Shown: piece after piece, positions 28,847-37,214 of the stretch
How positions within the stretch are numbered: position 1 is the stretch's first letter
Layout: the number at the start of each line of letters is the position of its first letter
DNA from: Flavobacterium sp. W4I14
GTDB taxonomy: Bacteria; Bacteroidota; Bacteroidia; Sphingobacteriales; Sphingobacteriaceae
Length of the DNA stretch: 64,000 bases
Reading direction: 5' to 3'
Assembly: GCA_030817875.1 (NCBI GenBank)
Contig: JAUSZU010000001.1
Coordinates: 2,604,001 to 2,668,000, forward strand
Program-made: the position numbers and the translations under genes
The notes under the pieces: generated by a model
What the model saw: the letters and a program-made list of their open reading frames with translations, nothing else
Database searches by the model: none
What the model was told of the DNA's origin: nothing

Positions 28847-30997
28847 TTATTTAGTCATAAATGTAAAACTTACTTTACCAATGGTATTGGGTTTTCCTTT
28901 TTCAGGTGCAGAGATGCTTCCCTTTAACTTACCGTTTTTCAGCCTTTCAACTTTAATTTTCCTCCAGGTAAACGCTCCTTTTTCAAAGTCAAAAGTCTCC
29001 CCATCATCGTCATATAAATTATATTCACTGGCTTTTTCTCCATAGTGGCGGATTTCGAGATCTACTTTCGTACCTAATTTAGGTGAATGAAGTAAGGCCG
29101 GCATCAGTGGGATTATACCGCCATCTTTAACGTATACCGGTATTTTATCCAAGCCAGGTGTAACCGTAATTACCTGTCCATCGCCGGCAAGAGCGCCCGT
29201 GTAAAAATCATACCATTTACCCTTTGGCAATATCACTTTGCGTTGGGTTTGTCCGGTAAACATTGGGGCAACCAATAAATATTCACCTGCCATGTATTGA
29301 TCTTTAATTTCTTTCGAAACGGCTTCTGCATAAGGATTTTCTTCAAGGTTAACATTTACCCGCTCCTCTGTTTTTACCCTCTGTGTAAATCCTTCCTCTA
29401 AATTCATCCCTCTGAAAGGTGGTATGCCTTCAAAATGGTATTTTGCAGATTCGGTATACCAATAAGGCATCATTCTCATCCTTAATAAAGCATATTCTTT
29501 CACTTGTTTTTCCACATCGGGGTAAGTCCAGGGTTTTGTTCCGCTTGCCCAGGCATTAATCATGGCCATAGGTGAGAAAACATTAGATTGAAATCTCCTC
29601 AACCATTCTTCGCCGGTTTTGGAAGCCCTCACCTCGGGCGTCCACAGTACACCTGCAAAACCACTGTTAATGAGCGCGGTAATAAAATCTTCATGGTTAT
29701 AATAATCGTTATAAATTACATAAGGGAAAGAGGTTCCTCCGCCGTTTGATGCCCTGACTAAACCATAGGTACGTTTGTTACTTTTTCTGAACATTTCTGC
29801 CGAGTAACGCTGCACTAACAACCCATAAGTTTGACGCATCTGCTCAGCACTGGTACCCGAAGGGAAAGTGGCCACATCTGGCCATAAATAATAATCATAC
29901 CCGTCAACTTCATCAATTTTATAACCACTTATGCCAATATCTACCTGATCTTTTTTCAACTGACCGAAGAAAAGATCTCGGGCTTTTGTTAAAGTAAAAT
30001 CTGGGACAGCGCCCAGCCAAACGGTATGCGAGCCCGTTTGCGGTCTAATCTCTTTATAAAAAGGTGCGTCTGGCGAAACGTAAGGGTTAATCCAAAGATT
30101 GAGCCTGATGCCTTTGGCTAACATGCTTTTCGCAAAACCAGCCGGTTCGGCAAATCTGTTGTTATCCCACGAAAAAGTACCTGGGTAAGCTTTACTTTGC
30201 CAGCCAGGCTCCAGGCCTACAAAATCTAATGGATAGCCCTTTTCTTCAAAACTATTTACCTCTTTTTCTACATCGGCAGCAGTTGAACGGGTCATTACCC
30301 TTTGTGTAAAACCGAGCCCCCAACGTGGTGGTAAATATCCGCCGCCGTTAAATAAATTATATCTTTTAACAACATCCAACGGTTTAGGCCCAGCAAAAAC
30401 GTAAATTTCTACACCAGCTGCCGGAACTAAAATTTCTACCTCATCGCCGTTGTTTCGGGATGACCAGCTTTTATCAGAATTTCTATCCAGTGGTATGGGA
30501 AAATTTTTACTGTCTTTCCTCATCGCAGTACCTGCCCACACTTTAAGGTATCGTGCCGAATTGATAAAAACGCCGTATCCGTTTGATGAAACATAAAAAG
30601 GTACCGGAGCATGCGTTCTGCCATTATCTTTCCCACCATAATGATCTACATGCAGTTCCAAGATCTTTCCCCGCTGGTGTATGGTTTGAAAATTTAATCC
30701 GAAACCGTAAAGTTGCTCGGTTTTGTCAAGCGGGATTCTTAAATAAGTTTTGCCATCGTTAAGCTGCGCTGTTATGGGTTGATCAGAAAAAGGAAATATA
30801 GCCTCCCCTAATTTGCCTAAAGATTCTTGATTTGGTTTGGCACCCGAAGCTTTTAAAAGATCATAAGGTTCGGGAATACCAAATACACCTTTCCACACTC
30901 CGGGCGCTACCGATGTCCAGGTAATGCCCTGAGCATTTAAACTAAAATGCAGGTTTAATAGCAATACGGTAAAAAGTAACAATCTGATCAATTTCAT
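28847..30997 (-). CDS. GH31 family alpha-glycosidase
   Basis: A 716-residue secreted GH31 enzyme. I start it at ATG 30997, where a signal peptide begins (MKLIRLLLFTVLLLNLHFSL, then NAQ). A longer frame upstream has no signal and no family match. GH31 signatures: PPRWGLGFTQRVM, the nucleophile D362 in GYKIDEVDGYD, and a late FAGVLWTPEVRAS region. The family covers alpha-glucosidases, alpha-xylosidases and alpha-galactosidases. The nucleophile context KIDEVDG differs from the classic WIDMNE/KTDFGE of well-studied members, so substrate specificity cannot be named. Its place in a fucose/uronate locus suggests removal of an alpha-linked branch sugar. Confidence 0.88.
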   Translation of the reverse strand: MKLIRLLLFTVLLLNLHFSLNAQGITWTSVAPGVWKGVFGIPEPYDLLKASGAKPNQESLGKLGEAIFPFSDQPITAQLNDGKTYLRIPLDKTEQLYGFGLNFQTIHQRGKILELHVDHYGGKDNGRTHAPVPFYVSSNGYGVFINSARYLKVWAGTAMRKDSKNFPIPLDRNSDKSWSSRNNGDEVEILVPAAGVEIYVFAGPKPLDVVKRYNLFNGGGYLPPRWGLGFTQRVMTRSTAADVEKEVNSFEEKGYPLDFVGLEPGWQSKAYPGTFSWDNNRFAEPAGFAKSMLAKGIRLNLWINPYVSPDAPFYKEIRPQTGSHTVWLGAVPDFTLTKARDLFFGQLKKDQVDIGISGYKIDEVDGYDYYLWPDVATFPSGTSAEQMRQTYGLLVQRYSAEMFRKSNKRTYGLVRASNGGGTSFPYVIYNDYYNHEDFITALINSGFAGVLWTPEVRASKTGEEWLRRFQSNVFSPMAMINAWASGTKPWTYPDVEKQVKEYALLRMRMMPYWYTESAKYHFEGIPPFRGMNLEEGFTQRVKTEERVNVNLEENPYAEAVSKEIKDQYMAGEYLLVAPMFTGQTQRKVILPKGKWYDFYTGALAGDGQVITVTPGLDKIPVYVKDGGIIPLMPALLHSPKLGTKVDLEIRHYGEKASEYNLYDDDGETFDFEKGAFTWRKIKVERLKNGKLKGSISAPEKGKPNTIGKVSFTFMTK

Positions 30998-31123
30998 GGC
31001 TATGTTGATGCTAAATACATGCAATCGGAACCTCCCCTGGGCATATTCTTTTGCAATATAGGTTATGGTAGAAATACAATAAAAACCGGACACATATTTT
31101 ATGCCCGGCCGGTCTTCCATAGG

Positions 31124-31915
31124 TTACAATGAGGGTGCCATCGATGCCCCAAAAACGTGTACAATGCCATTGGTTGCTACATAACCAGCACTGCGGTCAT
31201 TGGTTCTGTTGTTATGTACAATTGGTGCCTGATCGCTGTTATTCAATATTTTCAGATAAAAAATGCCATTTTCATCAAAACCCTTGCCATTGTTGGCATA
31301 ACCCAGCATTGATGATTTGGACAACACCGCATTTGCGGGAAGAATTGATTTTACAGGGACATTATTGGCATTGAGATTATCAAAATTATACTTGCCCTGG
31401 CCAATCAGATATAAAAAATAATTCTTTACATCTTCTTTAGGGTAATCGCTCCATTTGGTTGCGGGCCTGGTTATGGGTAGGCCTGTGGTGGGATTGATGC
31501 CAGTAACAATTGGATAATCGAACCACAAACCTGCTGTTGGTATATTGCTGGTTGTTACCGTTACGCCATTGGTCACTTTTGTTGGTAGTACCCTAACCCC
31601 AAGGTTATGTAGAAAAAGAAAGGTACGGTCACTTTTTTCGTATTCTGCAAGGTCTATGCCCGCATACTCCAGGCCCAGTTTCATATACTTAAAAACGGTA
31701 TCAGTCGGATCGTTTGCCATTCCCGTACCGGTTGCCCTGTCTTCCAAAAACTTACGGGCAGATACGCCAATATTGGGATCAAGCGTTTTCTTTACATAAT
31801 CGTAATCCTTCTGACGTTCTAAACCGAACATTTTTCCGCAGCCGCTTTGGCTAATCGCAATCAAAATCAATAAAGTTGATGGCAATATTCTATTTTTAAA
31901 AACTTTCATTTCCAT
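31124..31915 (-). CDS. Fasciclin-like lipoprotein in the SusE position
   Basis: A 263-residue lipoprotein with signal ending ISQSGCGK (Cys about residue 26). The middle segment (DRTFLFLHNLGVRVL) and the C-terminal YVATNGIVHVFGASMAPSL fit a fasciclin (FAS1) domain, whose last strand typically reads NGxxHVxD. FAS1 domains mediate adhesion or ligand binding. Located directly after SusD and before the enzymes, it occupies the slot of a surface glycan-binding protein, so a binding role is likely but not shown. I cannot rule out a structural role in the SusCD complex. Confidence 0.75.
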   Translation of the reverse strand: MEMKVFKNRILPSTLLILIAISQSGCGKMFGLERQKDYDYVKKTLDPNIGVSARKFLEDRATGTGMANDPTDTVFKYMKLGLEYAGIDLAEYEKSDRTFLFLHNLGVRVLPTKVTNGVTVTTSNIPTAGLWFDYPIVTGINPTTGLPITRPATKWSDYPKEDVKNYFLYLIGQGKYNFDNLNANNVPVKSILPANAVLSKSSMLGYANNGKGFDENGIFYLKILNNSDQAPIVHNNRTNDRSAGYVATNGIVHVFGASMAPSL

Positions 31916-31965
31916 ATCATTTACGGCCTGCTGTTATAGACAGGCCCACTGTTAAAAATTAACCA

Positions 31966-33525
31966 TTACTCGCCATAACCAGGATTCTGTACCAATTTTT
32001 TATTGGAATTCATTACCGCCCTGCTCAATGGCCAATAAGAACGACGCACATCCGTAAAACCAACTATATCGGTATTTCCATTTCTAAGCTGTCGGTCCTT
32101 TAACACGGGATCCATAACTTCTTTCACTTTGTTTGTTCTTACCAGGTCGAACCAGCGTTTACCTTCGCCGATGAGTTCATACTGGCGCTCTTCTAAAATT
32201 GCATTTTCCATTGCTGCTTTAGCAGTTACCTTAACATCTGTGGCCAGATACTGATCTACATTGGCTCTTTTTCTCACAAAATTTAAATATTTAAGTGCGT
32301 TGGGCAAATCGTTGTTTCCGTTGAGCGCCTCGGCATAGAGCAGGTAAATATCAGATAACCTGTACATTGGCAAATAAACCGGAGTATTCTGATTGTAATA
32401 CAGATTTAATTCTGTAGTAGGTATTGCCCCAACAGGGTTTGATGGGCTTGGATAAAATTTAAGGAAACGGTCACGGTTGTTGAGGGTGGGGTTGGCGACC
32501 GCATATACATCCAGTGTTTGTTTGGGCCTGATATCGTTGGTATGTACAGGTTGGGTCTGGGGCAGAAAGTAACTGGTATACAAAAGCGGATCGAGTTGCA
32601 TCTGTCTGTTATTGGGCGAATAAGATATCTGCATGCAGGCGCAGCTATTTGTGGTAAAATCCCAGTGGATAGACCAGATGGTTTCTATGCTCGCAGCAGG
32701 GGCTGTAAATATACTTTTCCAACTGGCCGTTGGTTCCAGGTTGGCATCAGATGTACCTGTGTAAAGTGCGCCTTTTGGATTCCTCGCCTTAAACAGGTTA
32801 TTAATCCAAAGGATGGCATTTGTATAGTCTTTTTTCCACATATAGGCATCTGCCAGAGCTGCACATATAGCACCTTCATTCATATAATATACAGATGCAT
32901 TCTGATTTTTAACCGTTAGGTCATAAGCTGTTTTTAAATCCTTGATGATCACATCGTCGAGAATCTGCGATGCTTTGGTCCTTTCCCGCTCTGCGGCAAC
33001 CTGGCTATCTTCGTAAGGTTCCAACCAAACAGGCGCGTCGCCCCAAACCCTTACCAGGTAAAAATAAGCTATGGCTCTTATGGCATACGACTGTGCAAGG
33101 TTTGCATTCACAATTGCCTGGGTAACATTATTATCTAAAGCGGGTACGCCAGGGATGTATTTAATGTTACTGTTCGCACGGGCAATGACCGTATAAAGCC
33201 TTGACCAATCTGCATATGGATTATCTGTAGTAAGGGCGTTTAATGCGATCTCGGTGGTATAAGTATTGGTATAAGAGAGAAAACGGTCGAAATTATCGGC
33301 CCTGAATTCGCCCCAATAATGGTAGCGGTCGTTAAATTGCGATTCGCCCACCATGGTGAGCTGAAAAGCAGAATACATCCCGGCCATAGCCGCATCAATA
33401 TCATATTTAGATTTATAGAATTTATCGCTCGACACCTGCGAAACAGGCGTCTCTGTAAGATATTTTTTGCAACTGCCCATAGCGAGCAATAGCATGAAAA
33501 TACAGGTATATTTTATTGTTTTCAT
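31966..33525 (-). CDS. SusD/RagB-family glycan-binding lipoprotein (second PUL half)
   Basis: A 519-residue SusD homologue with a lipoprotein signal (LLLAMGSCKKYL, Cys at residue 19). Conserved SusD blocks: KSKYDIDAAMAGMYSAFQ, AQSYAIRAIAYFYLVRVWGDAP, YRLSDIYLLYAEALNGNNDL and EERQYELIGEGKRWFDLVRTNK. It starts 7 bases after the SusC stop, the usual tight pairing. Sequence is quite different from the SusD at 7841, so the two pairs probably bind different oligosaccharides or different parts of one glycan. Confidence 0.95.
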   Translation of the reverse strand: MKTIKYTCIFMLLLAMGSCKKYLTETPVSQVSSDKFYKSKYDIDAAMAGMYSAFQLTMVGESQFNDRYHYWGEFRADNFDRFLSYTNTYTTEIALNALTTDNPYADWSRLYTVIARANSNIKYIPGVPALDNNVTQAIVNANLAQSYAIRAIAYFYLVRVWGDAPVWLEPYEDSQVAAERERTKASQILDDVIIKDLKTAYDLTVKNQNASVYYMNEGAICAALADAYMWKKDYTNAILWINNLFKARNPKGALYTGTSDANLEPTASWKSIFTAPAASIETIWSIHWDFTTNSCACMQISYSPNNRQMQLDPLLYTSYFLPQTQPVHTNDIRPKQTLDVYAVANPTLNNRDRFLKFYPSPSNPVGAIPTTELNLYYNQNTPVYLPMYRLSDIYLLYAEALNGNNDLPNALKYLNFVRKRANVDQYLATDVKVTAKAAMENAILEERQYELIGEGKRWFDLVRTNKVKEVMDPVLKDRQLRNGNTDIVGFTDVRRSYWPLSRAVMNSNKKLVQNPGYGE

Positions 33526-33532
33526 ATCCTTA

Positions 33533-36500
33533 TTATAAACTGATGTTTAAACCAAATCCAAGTTCTCTTCTTTTAGGGTACTTTCCTGTGTCATCACCAG
33601 GCGTTAGCGGGTTAGAGGTGCTAAATTCAGGATCGTAGCCCTTGTAGTTTGTCCAGGTTAACAAATTTGTCCCATATATAAATGCGGTTATCCCTTTAAG
33701 GTAAACCCGTTTTGCAAGCGCAGGATCCATGCTATAGGCAAACCTCATACTCGCAAGCCTGATGAAAGAACGGCTTTCCAGATAAGCGCTGTTACCGTTC
33801 GCCTTTAAATTTCCCCTGGAAGGCCTGTTTGGATAATATGGATATTTTGCAATATCGCCAGGTCTCTGCCACGAATTGTACAGCACGTCAGGATTACCCG
33901 GCCCCGTATTGGAAGGATTGTTTGCATTATACAAAAGGGTATTGTAGATATCTCCACCTATAGATGCGTTAAACAGCACATTCAATGAAAATCTTTTATA
34001 GTTAAATGTATTGCCAAAACCGATATTAAACTTAGGCTGAGCATTGCCGATTACATGGCGATCGCCGTCATCTATTAAACTATCTCTTTTTATATTTGCC
34101 CATTCCGTATCTCCGCCAACAAGTTTACCTGAAGGATCGTATAGGTTATGAACCGTTCCACTGTACGGCTGGCCGTTGAAAGTGTACTGGGGTTTTCCGT
34201 TCACATATAAGGGTTTATTATCGGCGCCCAATACCACGGTCAACTTATCCCAGCTATCGTTATAAGCATTAGATTCGTTCCATTGGTAAACGCCCAGGTT
34301 TTTCCATCCATAAAAATCGCCGATCTTTCCACCTTCCTGAACATACCATTTATTACCTGCAATAAACGGAACACCGCCTGCCAGTTCTTTGATTGTGCCC
34401 CTTTCGAAATAAATATTAGCATCTATATTCCATGAAAAATTCTTTTTGGAAATCGGTGTACCGGAAACGGTAAATTCTACGCCTTTATTAACAATAGAAC
34501 CAAGATTAACGATAACGGTCGAAAAGCCTGTTTCCTTAACCAGCTGGCGCTGATATAAAAGGTCTTTCGATTCTTTCTCATAAAGTTCGCCGGTAAAGTT
34601 CAATCTGCCTTTCAGAAAAGTAAGATCCAGCCCCAGGTTTTTCTGGATTCCCGTTTCCCATTTGATCAGGCTGTTGCCTATCGAAGTATTATAGGCTGCT
34701 CCTCCTATTCCGTTATAATTACCCTCGAACTGTACTTTTGTAATCGCACCATAATCCTCGATCTGATCGTTACCCACCCGGCCATAACTCGCACGGATTT
34801 TGGCATCATCAAGAAATGATTTAGACCATTCCATAAATTTTTCTGCTGAAAAGCGCCAGGCCATAGATCCTGAATAAAAGGATCCGCGTTTGTTCTCCGG
34901 GCCAAAACGCGAAGAACCATCATTCCGGTATACCGCACTTGCATAATACCTGCTCTTATAATCGTAGTTTACCCTGGCAAAAATAGCCTGGTTGGTATTG
35001 GCCGTACCCGTAGTATAAGTTTTAGAACCTGTAAGGTAAGCAGGCAGCGTAACGGTAATTTCCTCACTTGCTGCATTCAGGTACTCCAGATGAAATACGC
35101 TCTGCGTTCTGCGGATGGCATTTGCACCCAATGTTGCACTTAGGGTATGGTCTTTAAACTTCTGGTTATAATTAAAATAGGTTTGTGCTTCGTATCTGAA
35201 ATTTTTGGTCAGTTCATTTATACCGTTGTTTGTGTTCCGGTTTGGACTTACATAGCGTGGCGCAAAAAAAGTATACTGTGGATTTTCGTAAGCCAGGTTA
35301 AATAGTGTGGTCCATTTAATATGCTTGGTAATATCAAAATCTAGCTGGTTGTTGATCTGTGCCGAATAGGTTTCGGTTTTATTGATTTCGTACATTGCAT
35401 TTGCAACAGGATTCCGTTTTGAGGCAATGTAACTTGTTAATGCACCATCGGGATAATAGATCAGTGAATTTGCCGGCCTGTCAAAAATAACATTTACTGT
35501 TCTTGCAATGGGTATTTCATTCTTCGTTTGATAATAGAGCGAAAAATTGGAGGTATACTTAAGTTTTGGCAGTGCCTGATAGGAGATATTTAACCTGGTT
35601 TGAAGTGACTTGGCAAAACTGTTGATCACGATCGATTTGTCATCTATATAATTAACACTTGAATAATAATTAAAGGTTTTAGAGGCTCCTGCCAAACTCG
35701 CATTTACCTGGTTGCGCTGGCCAGTATTACCCAACAACAGATCCTGAAGGTCATTATCTGAATTAAAAGAAACGTTTAATGAATCTGTGTTCGAACCGGC
35801 GGTGATCAATCCGCCATTCTGCAGCCTTCTAAAGGCCCTAACCTCTTCAGAGTTGCTCTGCGGGAGCTTATGTGCAAGCTTGCCAAATAGATGTGTATAC
35901 TGAACATCCACCCTGGGTTTACCCTCAATACCTTTTTTTGTGGTAATCAAAATTACCCCATTTGCGGCCTGTGCCCCATAAATAGACGCAGAAGCTGCAT
36001 CCTTGAGGATTTCGATGCCTGCAATATCCAATGGATTAATGTTTCTCCCGTTGTCTGTAATTACACCATCAACCACGTAAAGTGGGCCTGCACCACCGTT
36101 TAAAGTAGTAACTCCTCTAATCTGAACCGTTCCTTCACCGCCAGGGCCACCATCAGTAGTTACGGTTACGCCTGATGCTTTGCCCTGTAAAGCGTTCAAA
36201 AGGTCTACCGGTTGCCGCTCCTGGATATCTTTAGCCGAAACAGAAGAAACCGCAGAACTTAGGTCGCTTCTTTTAACTTTACCACCAAAACCGATTACAA
36301 CCACATCGTCTAACGCGCTTGATGCATCTTCCAGCACAATGTTCATTGCTCCGTCGCCAACCTTCCTTTCAATGGTTGTATAACCGATCATGTTAAACTG
36401 AAGAATAGCATTCGGGGTTACAGAAATGGTAAATTTCCCGTTATTATCAGTCGATACGCCACCGGTTTGATCTTTTACCCGAACCGTTACCCCTGGCAGG

Positions 36501-36652
36501 GCTGCCCCGCTACGGTCTTTTACAGTTCCCGAAACCTTAGTTTGTCCCTGGGCAGAAAGATCAGTGTTGATTAAAGTGAGCAAACACGCAAATACCGCTA
36601 CTTTAAGCAGGATTAAATGCGCAGAGAAAAATCTTGTAAATTTTCTTTTCAT
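33533..36652 (-). CDS. SusC/RagA-type TonB-dependent transporter without STN domain
   Basis: A 1039-residue SusC receptor and first gene of the 17.7-kb operon. Signal peptide 1 to about 34 (ending LSAQ), carboxypeptidase-like domain about 36-115 (GTVKDRSGAALPGVTVRVKDQ), TonB-box region DDVVVIGFGGK, plug with LNALQGKASGVTVTTDGG and VLITTKKG, then a beta-barrel to the C-terminal FGLNISL. The absence of STN means it cannot signal through FecR, so this operon needs another switch, the AraC regulator being the obvious candidate. An imperfect palindrome, CAGGCCG-AA-CGGCCTG at 36693-36708, lies about 40 bases upstream of the start. Confidence 0.95.
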   Translation of the reverse strand: MKRKFTRFFSAHLILLKVAVFACLLTLINTDLSAQGQTKVSGTVKDRSGAALPGVTVRVKDQTGGVSTDNNGKFTISVTPNAILQFNMIGYTTIERKVGDGAMNIVLEDASSALDDVVVIGFGGKVKRSDLSSAVSSVSAKDIQERQPVDLLNALQGKASGVTVTTDGGPGGEGTVQIRGVTTLNGGAGPLYVVDGVITDNGRNINPLDIAGIEILKDAASASIYGAQAANGVILITTKKGIEGKPRVDVQYTHLFGKLAHKLPQSNSEEVRAFRRLQNGGLITAGSNTDSLNVSFNSDNDLQDLLLGNTGQRNQVNASLAGASKTFNYYSSVNYIDDKSIVINSFAKSLQTRLNISYQALPKLKYTSNFSLYYQTKNEIPIARTVNVIFDRPANSLIYYPDGALTSYIASKRNPVANAMYEINKTETYSAQINNQLDFDITKHIKWTTLFNLAYENPQYTFFAPRYVSPNRNTNNGINELTKNFRYEAQTYFNYNQKFKDHTLSATLGANAIRRTQSVFHLEYLNAASEEITVTLPAYLTGSKTYTTGTANTNQAIFARVNYDYKSRYYASAVYRNDGSSRFGPENKRGSFYSGSMAWRFSAEKFMEWSKSFLDDAKIRASYGRVGNDQIEDYGAITKVQFEGNYNGIGGAAYNTSIGNSLIKWETGIQKNLGLDLTFLKGRLNFTGELYEKESKDLLYQRQLVKETGFSTVIVNLGSIVNKGVEFTVSGTPISKKNFSWNIDANIYFERGTIKELAGGVPFIAGNKWYVQEGGKIGDFYGWKNLGVYQWNESNAYNDSWDKLTVVLGADNKPLYVNGKPQYTFNGQPYSGTVHNLYDPSGKLVGGDTEWANIKRDSLIDDGDRHVIGNAQPKFNIGFGNTFNYKRFSLNVLFNASIGGDIYNTLLYNANNPSNTGPGNPDVLYNSWQRPGDIAKYPYYPNRPSRGNLKANGNSAYLESRSFIRLASMRFAYSMDPALAKRVYLKGITAFIYGTNLLTWTNYKGYDPEFSTSNPLTPGDDTGKYPKRRELGFGLNISL

Positions 36653-37214
36653 ACCGCTGGATTAAAAGTTAGTGGGAAGGGGACTGAAGAGACAGGCCGA
36701 ACGGCCTGATTGCTGACGTTTAACAAATGGCTTGTAAAAAAACGCCAATGGTTCTCAAAACCTGGGTAATTTCTGTTACTCATACGTTTTAGTTTTATAT
36801 TTGGTTACTGCAATTAAAGTATAAAACAAGAAATAGTTGGTACAAGAATTGGCGAATTAGTCAACTATTTTGGCAAATATCTTTTCCACGCTCAAAAATC
36901 CTTTCCTGGGGAAAATGGCAATATTTATCCCTTCCAGGCATGCCTGGCGCTAAAGTTGAACGGATAACCCGGCATACAACTTCTAAATTGCCTGTTAATG
37001 ATGATGTCAAAATAGCTTTTAAATGGATCTGGTACTGCGAATAGGCCAGCAAAACAACTTAATTTACTGAAAAACAAATACTTACCACAAAACAAGCTCA
37101 CCAAAGAAAAATAAATCGGAATAGCACCGCTAAAGAACGTAAAGTCTTCGCATGAAATCGGGTAACAAAAAATAAATTAATCCACTTTTAGCACTGTATG
37201 CAATGGCTCGTTAA
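36653..37214. promoter_or_regulatory. Upstream region of the SusC operon, with two palindromes
   Basis: This 562-base gap between the GH95 stop and the SusC start holds the operon's control region. It contains a hairpin-capable CAGGCCGAACGGCCTG at 36693-36708 and a perfect 14-bp palindrome CCAGGCATGCCTGG at 36934-36947. I could not identify a consensus TAnnTTTG promoter. A 63-codon minus-strand frame in the gap shows no family features. Confidence 0.35.

Noticed and set aside
30998..31120. 41-residue extension at the start of GH31
   Set aside because: The signal peptide begins only at ATG 30997 and the extension has no domain character.
36861..37052. 63-codon minus-strand frame upstream of SusC
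   Set aside because: No signal peptide, no domain and located in the expected promoter region.
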